Assembly: GCF_017305435.1 (NCBI RefSeq)
Contig: NZ_JAFKIP010000005.1
Span: 1 to 64,000 of the forward strand
From: Microbacterium sp.
GTDB taxonomy: Bacteria; Actinomycetota; Actinomycetes; Actinomycetales; Microbacteriaceae
Length of the DNA stretch: 64,000 nucleotides
Direction: 5' to 3'
Shown: positions 16,517 through 25,296 of the stretch, in pieces
How the letters are laid out: each line of letters starts with the position of its first letter
How positions within the stretch are numbered: position 1 is the stretch's first letter
Program-made: the position numbers and the translations under genes
Notes under the pieces: model-generated
Seen by the model: the letters and a program-made list of their open reading frames with translations, nothing else
Database searches by the model: none
Told to the model about the DNA's origin: nothing

Positions 16517-17704
16517 GTGTCCGTATCGCCCGCCGTGTCTGCCGCGCCGCCTCCCAGCCAGACGGCGGTGTGGCAGTACGCGTGGCGCGTGCGCGAGTTC
16601 ACCGCGAGCGACGCGATGGCCGCGACCGGCATGACCCGATCGACGGTGATCGACGCGATGGACGGACTCGCGGAGATCGGGCTCCTGCGTGAGCTGGCGA
16701 ACGCGCGCGACGCCGGCGAGTACCGGAAGGGGCGGCCGGCGCGCCGCTTCGAGCTCGCCGCGGATGCCGCGCTCCTGGTCGGCATGGATGCCGGGCGCGC
16801 GCACGTGACCGTCGTCGTGAGCGATCTGCGCTCGCAACCTCTCGTGACGCACCACGTGACCGCCGACGGGGTGAGCGACGACGTCGTGGAGCGGCGACGG
16901 GTGCTCGTCGCCGCTGTGGACGAGGCGCTCGCGCGCGCCGATCGCGCGCGCGCTGATGTCGCCGCTCTGTGCGTCGGCGTCCCGGCTCCGGTCGACCGCG
17001 CGGGAGTTTCGCCACGGCATCCGGAGGGGTTCTGGGAGCTCATGAACCCCGACCTGGTCGACCTCTTCGACTGGGCGCCTCTCGTGCGCGTCGACAACGA
17101 TGCCTCCCTCGCCGCCGTGGCCGAAGGGGCGGAAGGCGCAGCGGTCGGGTACCGCGACTACATCTCACTGCTCGCGGGCGAACGATTCGGGGCCGGGGTC
17201 GTCGTCGATGGACGGCTGCTGCGTGGCGCCCACGGTGGCGTTGGGGAGATGGTCGCCTTCGATCATGTCGAGGGCGTCGGGTCGGCGTACGGGCTCGGGT
17301 ACGTCGCCACGCAGTGGGCTCAGGAGGCGATCGACGCGGGTGAAGCCGATCCGCGGGGTGCGCTCGCCCGTGCCGAACGGCTCGATGGGCGGGTCGTTCT
17401 CGCCCTCGCGGCCGCCGGCGACCCCGACGCGCAGCGCATCGTCGACCGCATGAGCGCCGTGCTCGCGCGCATCGTGAGCGTACTGGGGAGCATGTTCGAC
17501 CCTCAGATCGTGGTCGTATCGGGTGCCGTCTCCGCAGGTATCGAGCAGGTCGCCGCGTCAGCGCGCGCCGCCCTGCCGACCGATCTGCACCTGCCCGCTC
17601 CCGAGCTCGTCGTCTCGACGCTCGGCGGTGACGTCGTGGTGGTCGGCGCGGTCGCGGCAGCCGCCGACCTCGCTCGACAGCATCTTCTCGAGACCCGGGG
17701 TTGA
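16517..17704 (+). CDS. ROK-family transcriptional regulator
   Basis: 395 residues from GTG 16517. The N-terminal winged helix is SDAMAATGMTRSTVIDAMDGLAEIG, split here by position only; the ROK sugar-kinase-like domain follows: VGMDAGRAHVTVVV, VDNDASLAAVAEGAEGA, GVVVDGRLLRGAHGGVGEM. The kinase-type Cys/His zinc motif of NagC-like proteins is not evident. It is divergent from the alpha-glucoside transport operon and is the likely sugar-responsive repressor of it. Its 3' end meets a long hairpin shared with the convergent EamA gene. Confidence 0.88.
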   Translation: MSVSPAVSAAPPPSQTAVWQYAWRVREFTASDAMAATGMTRSTVIDAMDGLAEIGLLRELANARDAGEYRKGRPARRFELAADAALLVGMDAGRAHVTVVVSDLRSQPLVTHHVTADGVSDDVVERRRVLVAAVDEALARADRARADVAALCVGVPAPVDRAGVSPRHPEGFWELMNPDLVDLFDWAPLVRVDNDASLAAVAEGAEGAAVGYRDYISLLAGERFGAGVVVDGRLLRGAHGGVGEMVAFDHVEGVGSAYGLGYVATQWAQEAIDAGEADPRGALARAERLDGRVVLALAAAGDPDAQRIVDRMSAVLARIVSVLGSMFDPQIVVVSGAVSAGIEQVAASARAALPTDLHLPAPELVVSTLGGDVVVVGAVAAAADLARQHLLETRG

Positions 17705-17708
17705 CGCG

Positions 17709-17773
17709 CGGCTCAGTTGACGCTTCCGCCGGCAACAGAGGCGCGGTTTCCGGTCGAAGCGTCAACTGAGCCG
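17709..17773. terminator. Long bidirectional hairpin at the ROK/EamA convergent junction
   Basis: CGGCTCAGTTGACGCTT (17709-17725) is perfectly complementary to AAGCGTCAACTGAGCCG (17757-17773), giving a 17-bp stem with a 31-nt loop. It begins 5 bp after the ROK stop and encodes the last ~20 codons of EamA, whose TGA lies inside the left arm. Probably a shared terminator. Confidence 0.7.
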
Positions 17774-18663
17774 GGCGCCGTCGACGCGCGGGCGCGCGGG
17801 CCGGGGATCGAGGCGACGAGGACGCCGCCGATGAGGAGGAGGCCGCCCGCGATCTCTGCGGTGTTCGGGATCTGGCCGAGGAGCAGTGCCGCCGAGGTCA
17901 TCGCGACGACCGGCGCGAGGAGCACCCACGGGACGACCGCGGCGGAGCGGTTGCGGGAGAGGAGCGCGTTCCAGATCGAGTAGCCCACGAGCGTGCAGAG
18001 CCCCGCCGTGTAGAGGGTCGAGAGCGCCGACGTCCACCCGAACGCGGCCAGGCCCGCGGCGATCGCGGTCGGGCCCTCGACGAGCAGCGACAGCGCGAGC
18101 GCCGGCACCGGCACGACGAGCGCCGACCACACCGTGAGGGAAAGGCTGCCCGCGCGACCGGGGCCCGCGACGACGCCCGCACGGCGGGAGATGACGTTCC
18201 CGATCGCCCAGGATGCCGCGGCGGCGAGGGCGAGCGCGACCGCGAGAGCGGGCGCCTGGCCGCCCCTCCCCGCGGCCACGATCGCGAGACCGATGACGCC
18301 CAGGGCGACCCCGAAGAGCTGCGGCCGGGTCGGGCGCTCGCGCAGCGCGAGCGCGGCGAAGAGGATCGTGAAGACCGCCTGCGCCTGCAGGACGAGGGCG
18401 GCGAGCCCCGGCTGCAGGCCGAGCGCCATCGACGTGTAGAGCAGGCCGAACTGGCCGAGCGACATGAACAGCCCGACGCCGACGATCGTCCGCCACGACG
18501 TGCGCGGCCGCGGCACGAACAGCACTGCCGCCGACACCACGAGGAAGCGGATCGCGACGAACAGGAGCGGGGGCACGCCGCGCATGCCCCAGTCGATCAC
18601 GACGAAGTTGAAGCCCCACAGGGCGGCGACCGCGGCGGCCAGGATCATGTCACGTCTGCTCAC
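17713..18663 (-). CDS. EamA-family (DMT superfamily) transporter
   Basis: 316 residues with ten predicted membrane segments in two repeats of five, typical of RhaT/EamA drug-metabolite exporters; AALWGFNFVVIDWGM and LYTSMALGLQPGLAALVLQ fit the family (YdcZ/YedA type). The GTG at 18663 has GGAGTGGGAG upstream. It is divergent from a LysR gene, the usual arrangement for an exporter regulated by its neighbour. The last residues (ASTGNRASVAGG) are encoded by the terminator hairpin and are unlikely to be functional. Confidence 0.88.
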   Translation of the reverse strand: MSRRDMILAAAVAALWGFNFVVIDWGMRGVPPLLFVAIRFLVVSAAVLFVPRPRTSWRTIVGVGLFMSLGQFGLLYTSMALGLQPGLAALVLQAQAVFTILFAALALRERPTRPQLFGVALGVIGLAIVAAGRGGQAPALAVALALAAAASWAIGNVISRRAGVVAGPGRAGSLSLTVWSALVVPVPALALSLLVEGPTAIAAGLAAFGWTSALSTLYTAGLCTLVGYSIWNALLSRNRSAAVVPWVLLAPVVAMTSAALLLGQIPNTAEIAGGLLLIGGVLVASIPGPRARASTAPGSVDASTGNRASVAGGSVN

Positions 18664-18687
18664 GCTCCCACTCCAGCGTGACCCACG

Positions 18688-18737
18688 ATGAAGCACAAGC
18701 AATCATTTCTGCGCATGATCATGTAGCCTTGCTTCAT
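18688..18737. promoter_or_regulatory. LysR/EamA divergent promoter with nested inverted repeats
   Basis: ATGAAGCA (18688-18695) and TGCTTCAT (18730-18737) form widely spaced arms; inside them ATCAT (18702-18706) and ATGAT (18715-18719) form a second pair. TAGCCT (18724-18729) is the candidate -10 of the LysR gene, 6 nt before its ATG, so LysR binding at the proximal arm would cover its own start (autorepression). Confidence 0.55.
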
Positions 18738-19647
18738 GATCGATCTGGAGGCCGTCGTCTCGCTCCGCGCCGTCGCGACCGGAGGCAGCGTCTCCGCCGC
18801 GGCCACGACCCTCGGGTTCACGCCGTCGGCGGTGTCCCAGCAGATCAAACGTCTCGAACGCGAGGTCGGCGTCGCGCTCCTCGAACGCGTCGGGCGCGGT
18901 GTCGTGCTGACGGATGCCGGGACGCGGCTCGTCGTGGCATCCACCCCCATTCTCGAGGGCCTCGACCGCCTCGGCGCCGACCTCCAGCTCGCCGGCGGCG
19001 AGGAACGGGTCACGGGCGAGATTCGGCTCGCCGCGTTCTCGACGGTCGTGCGCGGACTCATGATCCCCGCCGTGGCGGGCCTCGAGGCGCGGCATCCCGA
19101 CCTCTCTCTGCCGCTGCGGGAGAGCGAGCCGTGGGAGACGATCGCGCTCGTCGCGTCGGGGCAGCGCGACCTCGGCGTGGTGCACCGCTGGGGCGGCGTC
19201 GCCCTCGCGATGCCCGAGCCGCTCGTCGCGACGCCGCTGTTCACGGATGTCGCCGACGTGATCCTCCGCCGCGACCACCCGCTCGCGGACCGCGCCGTCC
19301 TCCACCCGGAAGACCTCGCCGGCGAGGCGTGGGTCGCGACGTTCGAGGCGACGATCTGCCGGCAGTGGCTGCGGCGCCTGTTCGACGGGGTGCCGGGCGC
19401 GCCCCGGATCGTGCACGAGTCGATGGAGTTCGAGAACCACATCGCGTTCGCGCGCGCCGGCGGTGTCGTCGCTCTCGTCCCGCGACTCGGCCGCGGCGAC
19501 CTGGGGCCGGACCTCGTCGCCATCCCGACGGCCGGTCCCGCCTCGACGCGCGACGTGCTGGCGGTGCATCGCCGCACGCAAGGCGACTCACCCGCTCTCC
19601 GCGCGGTGCTCGACGAACTCGTCGCGCGAGCCCGCGCGTTCGCCTGA
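18736..19647 (+). CDS. LysR-family transcriptional regulator
   Basis: 303 residues. The N-terminal HTH reads LRAVATGGSVSAAATTLGFT and PSAVSQQIKRLEREVGVALL, followed by the periplasmic-binding-like effector domain (GEIRLAAFSTVVRGLMIPAV, then DLGVVHRW). Divergent from the EamA exporter, which it probably controls together with itself. The inducer is unknown. The ATG directly follows TAGCCT plus 6 nt, so the transcript appears leaderless. Confidence 0.92.
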   Translation: MIDLEAVVSLRAVATGGSVSAAATTLGFTPSAVSQQIKRLEREVGVALLERVGRGVVLTDAGTRLVVASTPILEGLDRLGADLQLAGGEERVTGEIRLAAFSTVVRGLMIPAVAGLEARHPDLSLPLRESEPWETIALVASGQRDLGVVHRWGGVALAMPEPLVATPLFTDVADVILRRDHPLADRAVLHPEDLAGEAWVATFEATICRQWLRRLFDGVPGAPRIVHESMEFENHIAFARAGGVVALVPRLGRGDLGPDLVAIPTAGPASTRDVLAVHRRTQGDSPALRAVLDELVARARAFA

Positions 19648-19657
19648 CCGGCGGAAG

Positions 19658-19697
19658 CACGCCCGCGAGCGCTCAGGCGTGCGCTCTCGCGGGCGTG
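19658..19697. terminator. Bidirectional terminator between LysR and LtrA genes
   Basis: CACGCCCGCGAG (19658-19669) is perfectly complementary to CTCGCGGGCGTG (19686-19697), loop 16 nt. It starts 10 bp after the LysR stop, and its right arm lies in the last codons of the convergent LtrA gene. Confidence 0.7.
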
Positions 19698-20869
19698 TCC
19701 GCGTGCTCGCCGTCGCCGACCGGCTGACGCCAGACGAGCACGGCGACGACGGCGACGAGGATGACCGTCGTCACGGCGAAGGGCACCGGGATCAGCGGAT
19801 CGACGAGGACGAGCAGGGCACCCACGGGCACGACCGTGTTGACGACGCGGTCGGCGACGCGGCGGATCGCGAGCAGCCACACGCCCAAGATGAAGACCGC
19901 GATCGGGATCGTGTAAGAGAACGCCGCCCACGGTGCGTGCAGCTCGCTGTGGCCGGTGAGCACGTCGATCTCGACCTCGATGCCGGCCGAGAAGGCGGCC
20001 GCCGCGGCGAAGATGAAGTAGTGGCCGTAGCCGTACGCGATCGACTGCCTCAGAGTTCCGATCGCGTGGTGGTGCGGCGGCCAGAAGTAGATCCACCACA
20101 GCGCCGCCGTCGCGATCAGCGCGAGGGCCGCAACGCCGATGAGGGGCGCGATCGACTCGGCATCCTCGAGCGCATGGATGATCGCATTCGCCGACGCGAG
20201 CAGGCTCTCGCCCAGCACGATGAGCGTGAACAGGCCGTAGCGCTCGGTGATGTGGTGCGGATGCCACGGCGTCGTGCCGTGACGCTCGGCGATTACCGGC
20301 ACGGCCAGTTCGGCGGCGATGAGCACCACGATCGCCGCGGGCCCCACATTGGCGGGGAGCAGCAGCGACAGCAGCCACAGCACCTGCACGATCGCGATGC
20401 CGACGGCGTAGGTCAGGGTCGTCCGGCGCAGCGGCCCGGCGGACCGCGAGGCGCGCAGCCACTGGGTCAGCAGGGCCAGCCGCATGACGACGTACCCGAT
20501 CACCATGATCGTGAAGTCGCTGTGCGCGAAGAGGGGCGGAATGCCCGCGGCGAGGATCAGCACCCCGCTCATCTGCAGGATCGTCAGCACCCGGTAGAGC
20601 CAGTCGTCGGTGTCGAACGACGTCGCGAACCAGGTGAAGTTCATCCACGCCCACCAGATCGCGAAGAACACGACCGCGAAGTGGATGATCCCGATGAGGA
20701 TCTCGCCGTGGGTCAGCTTGTCGTGCAGCTGCACCGCCGCCGTGCTGATCGCGATCACGAAGACGAGGTCGAAGAAGAGCTCGAGGCTGGATGCCGCGCG
20801 GTGCGGCTCGTGCGCGTCGCGCGGCCGCATGCGGACGAGTCGGAATCGGGATGCCGTCGGGGAACTCAT
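19673..20869 (-). CDS. ltrA: Low temperature requirement protein A (LtrA) family membrane protein
   Basis: 398 residues, about ten membrane segments. The LtrA signature is clear: SSLELFFDLVFVIAI near the N-terminus, WAWMNFTWFATSFDTDDW, HHITERYGLFTLIVLGESLL in the middle. LtrA was named from Listeria mutants unable to grow in the cold; its biochemical role is not settled. The ATG at 20869 follows TACCCT by 7 nt without a ribosome site. An upstream extension in frame to 21034 has no similarity. Confidence 0.9.
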   Translation of the reverse strand: MSSPTASRFRLVRMRPRDAHEPHRAASSLELFFDLVFVIAISTAAVQLHDKLTHGEILIGIIHFAVVFFAIWWAWMNFTWFATSFDTDDWLYRVLTILQMSGVLILAAGIPPLFAHSDFTIMVIGYVVMRLALLTQWLRASRSAGPLRRTTLTYAVGIAIVQVLWLLSLLLPANVGPAAIVVLIAAELAVPVIAERHGTTPWHPHHITERYGLFTLIVLGESLLASANAIIHALEDAESIAPLIGVAALALIATAALWWIYFWPPHHHAIGTLRQSIAYGYGHYFIFAAAAAFSAGIEVEIDVLTGHSELHAPWAAFSYTIPIAVFILGVWLLAIRRVADRVVNTVVPVGALLVLVDPLIPVPFAVTTVILVAVVAVLVWRQPVGDGEHADTPARAHA

Positions 20870-21017
20870 GCGCGCCAGGGTAGCGGGTGGCGGAGGTGCG
20901 TCGCGCCCGAGCCGTGTGTGTCGGGCGTCCGCGCGATTGCCGCTCGACAGCACTGCCAGGACGGGGGAGGATGCGAGAGAGCGTCCGCTCGTGTCTCGAT
21001 GAAGAGGAGATCCGCAC

Positions 21018-22010
21018 ATGAAGAAGCTCATCAACGCGCCCGACGCGGTGCTCGCCGACGCGTTGCGCGGCGTCGCCGCCGCCCATCCCGAGCTGGCCGT
21101 CGATCACGAGAACCGCCTCGTCGTCTCGACGGCGCCGCGCGAGGGGCGGGTCGCACTCATCTCCGGCGGCGGATCGGGTCACGAGCCGCTGCACAGCGGG
21201 TTCGTCGGGGTGGGCATGCTCGATGCCGCGTGCGCGGGTGAGATCTTCACGTCGCCGACGCCCGACCAGATGCTCGCCGCCGCGCAGGCGGTCGACACGG
21301 GAGCGGGCGTGCTCTTCATCGTCAAGAACTACACGGGCGATGTCCTGAACTTCGAGATGGCGGCGGAGCTCGCGGCGGATGAGGGCATCCAGACGGCATC
21401 CGTCGTCGTCGCCGACGACGTCGCGGTGCAGGACTCGACGTGGACGGCCGGCCGACGGGGAGTCGGGACGACCGTCATCGTCGAGAAGATCGCGGGCGCC
21501 GCCGCTGCCGAGGGGAAGAGCCTTGTCGATGTCGCCGCGATCGCCGATAAGGTCTCGCGCGCCGGACGCTCGATGGGCGTCGCCCTCACGAGCTGCACTC
21601 TGCCCGCCGTGGGCCACCCCAGCTTCGACCTTCCCGACGACGAGATGGAGGTCGGCGTCGGCATCCACGGTGAGCCGGGACGCAAGCGCGTGCCGCTGGA
21701 AAGCGCCCACGACATCGCGCACGACATCGTCTCGGCGATCACGGACGACCTCGACTTCACCGGCGCCCCGGTCATCGCTTTGCTGAGCGGCCTCGGCGGC
21801 ACGCCGCTCATCGAGCTGTACGTCATCTACGCCGACATCGCCGCGGCGCTCGCCGAGCGCGGCATCGAGATCGCCCGGGTGCTCGTCGGCGACTACATCA
21901 CGAGTCTCGACATGGCCGGCTGCTCCCTGACCCTCGTCAAGGCCGACGACGAGCTGTTGCGCCTGTGGGATGCCCCGGTGAACACGACCGCGCTGCGCTG
22001 GGGCGTCTGA
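21018..22010 (+). CDS. dhaK: Dihydroxyacetone kinase subunit DhaK
   Basis: Binds dihydroxyacetone covalently as a hemiaminal and presents it to DhaL. 330 residues. [36 protein letters not shown] and GIHGEPGR (hemiaminal His about 217) are the family landmarks. AAGAGGAG lies 9 nt before the ATG. First of three overlapping genes dhaK-dhaL-dhaM; the product dihydroxyacetone phosphate feeds glycolysis. No regulator gene is adjacent. Confidence 0.96.
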   Translation: MKKLINAPDAVLADALRGVAAAHPELAVDHENRLVVSTAPREGRVALISGGGSGHEPLHSGFVGVGMLDAACAGEIFTSPTPDQMLAAAQAVDTGAGVLFIVKNYTGDVLNFEMAAELAADEGIQTASVVVADDVAVQDSTWTAGRRGVGTTVIVEKIAGAAAAEGKSLVDVAAIADKVSRAGRSMGVALTSCTLPAVGHPSFDLPDDEMEVGVGIHGEPGRKRVPLESAHDIAHDIVSAITDDLDFTGAPVIALLSGLGGTPLIELYVIYADIAAALAERGIEIARVLVGDYITSLDMAGCSLTLVKADDELLRLWDAPVNTTALRWGV

Positions 22011-22678
22011 TGGCGAGCACCGTCACCTCCGCCGAACTCGAGGCGTGGCTGCGCGCGGCCGCGGTCGAGCTCGCGGCGCACGCCGACGAGCTGACGGCGC
22101 TCGACTCCGCGATCGGCGACGCCGACCACGGCACGAACATGGCCCGGGGGTTCGCCGCCGTCATCGAGAAGCTCGACGCGGCATCCGGCGGGGAGCCCAC
22201 CGTCCCGGCGCTGCTGAAGTCCGTGGGGATGACCCTCGTCTCGAAGGTCGGCGGCGCCAGCGGGTCGCTCTACGGAACCCTCTTCCTCGACATGGCGAAG
22301 GCGTCGCCCGCAGAGGACGCCCTCACGCTCGCCCAGGCCGCGGACGTCGTCGCGGCGGGCGTCGCGGGTGTCGTCGGCCGCGGACACGCCGTCGTCGGCG
22401 ACAAGACGATGATCGATGCGTGGGAGCCGGCCGTGACGGCGCTGCAGGATGCCGCGGCATCCGGAGCGTCGGCCGCCGACGCGTTCGCCGCCGCCGCCGC
22501 GGCCGCGGCGCAGGGGCGCGATGCGACCGAGCCGCTCATCGCGCGCAAGGGCCGTGCGTCATACCTGGGCGAGCGCAGCGCGGGGCACATCGACCCGGGC
22601 GCCGCGTCGACGACGATCCTTCTCGACACCCTGGCGCGAGTGACGGCGGAGTCGGCGAGCGACGGAAAGAGCGCATGA
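22010..22678 (+). CDS. dhaL: Dihydroxyacetone kinase subunit DhaL (ADP-binding)
   Basis: 222 residues. Carries the tightly bound ADP that is re-phosphorylated by DhaM. The nucleotide/Mg site is seen in LDSAIGDADHGTNMARGF (Asp residues coordinate Mg), plus SKVGGASGSLYGTLF and the C-terminal GERSAGHIDPGAAST. The ATG overlaps the dhaK stop (TGATG), so translation is coupled. Confidence 0.95.
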   Translation: MASTVTSAELEAWLRAAAVELAAHADELTALDSAIGDADHGTNMARGFAAVIEKLDAASGGEPTVPALLKSVGMTLVSKVGGASGSLYGTLFLDMAKASPAEDALTLAQAADVVAAGVAGVVGRGHAVVGDKTMIDAWEPAVTALQDAAASGASAADAFAAAAAAAAQGRDATEPLIARKGRASYLGERSAGHIDPGAASTTILLDTLARVTAESASDGKSA

Positions 22679-23448
22679 TCGGATTCGTCGTCGTCTCGCA
22701 CAGCGCGCCGCTGGCGCACGCCGCGGTCGACCTCGCGATGCAGATGGTCCACGGCGACGCCCCGCCCGTGCGTGTCGCGGCGGGCGCTGACGGCGGGTTC
22801 GGGACGGATGCCGCCGCGATCGCCGCGGCGATCGACGACCTCGCCGACGCAGACGGGGTGCTGATCCTCACCGACCTCGGATCGGCCGTGATCAGCTCGG
22901 AGCTCGCCCTCGAGCTGCGCGAGAGCACGCAGCCCGTGCGCATCAGCGGGGGTCCGTTCGTCGAGGGCGCGACGGCGGGCATCGTCCGCGCCGCGACCGG
23001 CGGCACCCTCGCCGAGGTCGCCGCAGAGGCGGCGCAGGCGCTCATCGCGAAGCAGCCGCACGGCCTCGACGAGCAGTCCGCGGATGCCGAGCCTCCGGCA
23101 GCCGCGGCATCCGACGCCGGCGCGCGCCCTCCTGCGGCGGACGCCGTCGTGCGCGACGTCACGCTGATCAACCCCGTCGGGCTGCACTCGCGCCCGGCAT
23201 CCCTGATCGTGAAGGCCGTCGGCGGATTCGCCTCCGTGCCGACCCTCACCGACACGACCAACGGCAAAGGGCCCGCCCCCGCGAACAGCATGATCGCGCT
23301 GCTCGCCCTCGGCGCGACCGTCGGCCACGTGCTGCGCGTGACGGCCACGGGACCGGATGCGGCCGCGTCCGTCGGCGCCGTGGCCGCGCTCGTGGAGGCG
23401 GGCTTCGGCGAGAAGGAGGACCTTCAAGGACGAGCAGACACCGGGTAG
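22675..23448 (+). CDS. dhaM: DhaM: PTS phosphotransferase subunit of dihydroxyacetone kinase
   Basis: 257 residues, two domains. An EIIA-mannose-like domain with the phosphorylation site His 9 in VVVSHSAPLA is joined by an Ala/Pro-rich linker (about 133-160) to an HPr domain with LINPVGLHSRPAS (His about 171). Phosphate therefore flows from PEP and enzyme I through the fused HPr to the EIIA domain and on to DhaL-ADP. The third (EI-like) domain of the E. coli protein is absent. ATG overlaps the dhaL stop. Confidence 0.95.
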   Translation: MIGFVVVSHSAPLAHAAVDLAMQMVHGDAPPVRVAAGADGGFGTDAAAIAAAIDDLADADGVLILTDLGSAVISSELALELRESTQPVRISGGPFVEGATAGIVRAATGGTLAEVAAEAAQALIAKQPHGLDEQSADAEPPAAAASDAGARPPAADAVVRDVTLINPVGLHSRPASLIVKAVGGFASVPTLTDTTNGKGPAPANSMIALLALGATVGHVLRVTATGPDAAASVGAVAALVEAGFGEKEDLQGRADTG

Positions 23449-23451
23449 CAT
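23423..23451 (+). promoter_or_regulatory. Candidate promoter for the type VII-like gene set
   Basis: TTCAAG (23423-23428) and TAGCAT (23446-23451) are separated by 17 nt. The -10 overlaps the dhaM stop codon. It lies 71 nt before the first gene of the following cluster and is the only good candidate between the two operons. Confidence 0.45.
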
Positions 23452-23521
23452 CGTGACCGTCACGGCGGTCCCGTCGACGGGAAACGACGGCTGATCGCGC
23501 GAAAACGCCCCGGAGGTGCGA

Positions 23522-24265
23522 GTGTCGGACGAGGCCGAGACGATCTACGAGCTGCGCGACGGCATCGTCCGCGACGCCCAGACGTATGCGGCCGCCGCCG
23601 CCCGCCCCCTTCCCGCGACCGCCGTCGACGACGAGGACGTGGTCCGCGTCGAGCTGGGTGAGGACGGCACGCCGGTCGTGACCGTGCGCGACGGGTGGCT
23701 GGCGGTCTACGAGCCGAGCGAGCTGTCGGGGGTCGTCCTGTCCACCCTCGCCCGTCTCGGCGAGGCCCGCACCGAGGCGTGGGCCACGGGCCTCGGCGAA
23801 GAGTTCGACGCGGAGCGCGCCAACGTCCCGCTTCCCGCGCTCAGCGACTCGGTCGCGGGCAGAATCCAGGCATCGCTCGAAGACGACCCGGACGCGTCCG
23901 CCGCCGTGACGGCGATGCTCGAGCGGGTCCTGACCTTCCTCGACGACGTCGCGGAGAACGTCGATGCGAGCTTCGACGCCGCCGTGCGCCGAGGACAGGT
24001 GACGACGGAGGGCGCCGCGGACGGACGCCACGTCGTGGTCCGGCTGGCCCCGACCGGCGAGCTGCGGGCGATGGAGATGTCGGAGCGGTGGCTGGAGGCA
24101 GCCACCCCCGGCGACATCACGCGGCAGATCAACGCGGCGATCGAGGAGGCAGGGCGGCAGACGCCGACATCGTCCTCCCCGCTCGAGGGCACGCCGCTCG
24201 GCGAGTACCAGAGGTTCGTGGACGACCCCGACGCGTTCGTGCGGTATCTGAGAGGGAAGGACTGA
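23522..24265 (+). CDS. YbaB/EbfC-like domain protein of a type VII-like cluster
   Basis: 247 residues, GTG start with CGGAGG 5 nt upstream. The C-terminal part (GRHVVVRLAPTGELRAMEMS followed by DITRQINAAIEEAGRQ) has the YbaB/EbfC-like pattern of strands then a helix, as seen in proteins encoded beside WXG100 genes in actinobacterial ESX-type loci. The N-terminal half is acidic and not recognised. First gene of a four-gene co-oriented set (2- to 18-nt gaps or overlap). Function unknown; association with secretion is from context. Confidence 0.6.
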   Translation: MSDEAETIYELRDGIVRDAQTYAAAAARPLPATAVDDEDVVRVELGEDGTPVVTVRDGWLAVYEPSELSGVVLSTLARLGEARTEAWATGLGEEFDAERANVPLPALSDSVAGRIQASLEDDPDASAAVTAMLERVLTFLDDVAENVDASFDAAVRRGQVTTEGAADGRHVVVRLAPTGELRAMEMSERWLEAATPGDITRQINAAIEEAGRQTPTSSSPLEGTPLGEYQRFVDDPDAFVRYLRGKD

Positions 24266-24267
24266 GG

Positions 24268-24585
24268 ATGGATCCCGAACTGAGAGTCGCGTTCGAGGCG
24301 CTGACGAAGGATGCCTCGGTGTGGGACGGCGTCGGTGACGCGCTGTCGGCGGCGCAGAGCGAGGTGGCCGCGATCGAGGTCAATCGGGGTGCGTTCTCGT
24401 TCGCGGCGATCGACCTCGCCGACTCCTACGCGCAGCTCCACACGACCGTCGCCGGGCTGTTGCGCGACGGAGCGGAAGCGACGCACGCGGGCGCCGATGC
24501 GCTGCGGACCGTGCGGGACGACTTCAGCCGCTACGAAGACATCGCCCAGTCCGAGCTGTACGCCCTGTGGCAGCCGATCGCCTGA
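24268..24585 (+). CDS. EspC/WXG100-like ESX secretion-target-type protein
   Basis: 105 residues, almost entirely helical, beginning MDPELRVAFEALTKDASVWD. Length, helical hairpin character and the central FAAIDLADSYAQLHTTV followed by a helix ending FSRYEDIAQSEL fit the EspC/DUF2580 group of small ESX-exported proteins, in which a turn joins two helices. A classical WXG turn is not present, so the assignment depends on size and neighbours. It starts 2 nt after the YbaB-like gene with GAGG next to the ATG. Confidence 0.6.
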   Translation: MDPELRVAFEALTKDASVWDGVGDALSAAQSEVAAIEVNRGAFSFAAIDLADSYAQLHTTVAGLLRDGAEATHAGADALRTVRDDFSRYEDIAQSELYALWQPIA

Positions 24586-24603
24586 GATCGAGAGAGACGC
24601 ACC

Positions 24604-25296
24604 ATGAATCCCGTCGACCGAATCATCGAACTGCTGCGGAAGATCCAGGACAGGATCGACCAGATCACCCGACTCGTGAACGCCGTGCTCGGGCGCATCC
24701 CCTTCTCCCTGAAGTGGGTGGCCGATCGTCTTCGCGACGGCTGGGACGCGATGCTCACGAAGCTCGGCGAGTTCTGGGACTGGTTCGCGGACAAGCTGTC
24801 GTACTGCGGTGACCCCTTCACGCTCAACGGGGCCGCCGACGGGTGGAAGCAGATGGCCGCGAAGGTGGCACGGCTGAACGACGACATCACCGACCTGAAC
24901 CTGTCGGTGGACGACCGCTGGACGGGGCGCGCCGCCGACCAGTACCAGCAGTCGATCGAGCCTCAGCGACGCGCCAACACGTCGATCCTGTCCGACTACG
25001 CGGAGAACATCGCGGGCGCGATGACCACGATGGCCGGGGCGATCATCGCGTTCTGGGCCGGCGTCGCGGTGGCGATCATCGCCCTGCTCAGCGCGCTCGC
25101 GGGGGCGGCGGTCGCGACCGGGACGATCATCGGCCTGCCGGCCGTCCCCGTCCTCGTCACGCTCGGGATCGTCGCCTTCCTCGTCGCCGCCGGGGCCGGC
25201 GTCGCCGTCCTCTACGTCGCCGCCGGCGGGGCGCGTTCGACGCTGCGCTCGACATCGGCGGGGATCGCCTCCTGGCCGCAGATCGCGACGCGATGA
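24604..25296 (+). CDS. WXG100-superfamily protein with membrane segments
   Basis: 230 residues. A WXG100-like helical hairpin occupies about 75-140: LNGAADGWKQMAAKVARLND, then the turn DDRWTGRAADQYQQSI (W-x-G with the Y-x-x-x-[DE]-like tail). Two to three membrane segments follow (FWAGVAVAIIALLSALAGAA, then VLVTLGIVAFLVAAGAG). Such WXG-plus-membrane proteins accompany ESX/type VII loci and polymorphic toxins. Probably acts at the membrane with the preceding small protein; unproven. Confidence 0.65.
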   Translation: MNPVDRIIELLRKIQDRIDQITRLVNAVLGRIPFSLKWVADRLRDGWDAMLTKLGEFWDWFADKLSYCGDPFTLNGAADGWKQMAAKVARLNDDITDLNLSVDDRWTGRAADQYQQSIEPQRRANTSILSDYAENIAGAMTTMAGAIIAFWAGVAVAIIALLSALAGAAVATGTIIGLPAVPVLVTLGIVAFLVAAGAGVAVLYVAAGGARSTLRSTSAGIASWPQIATR

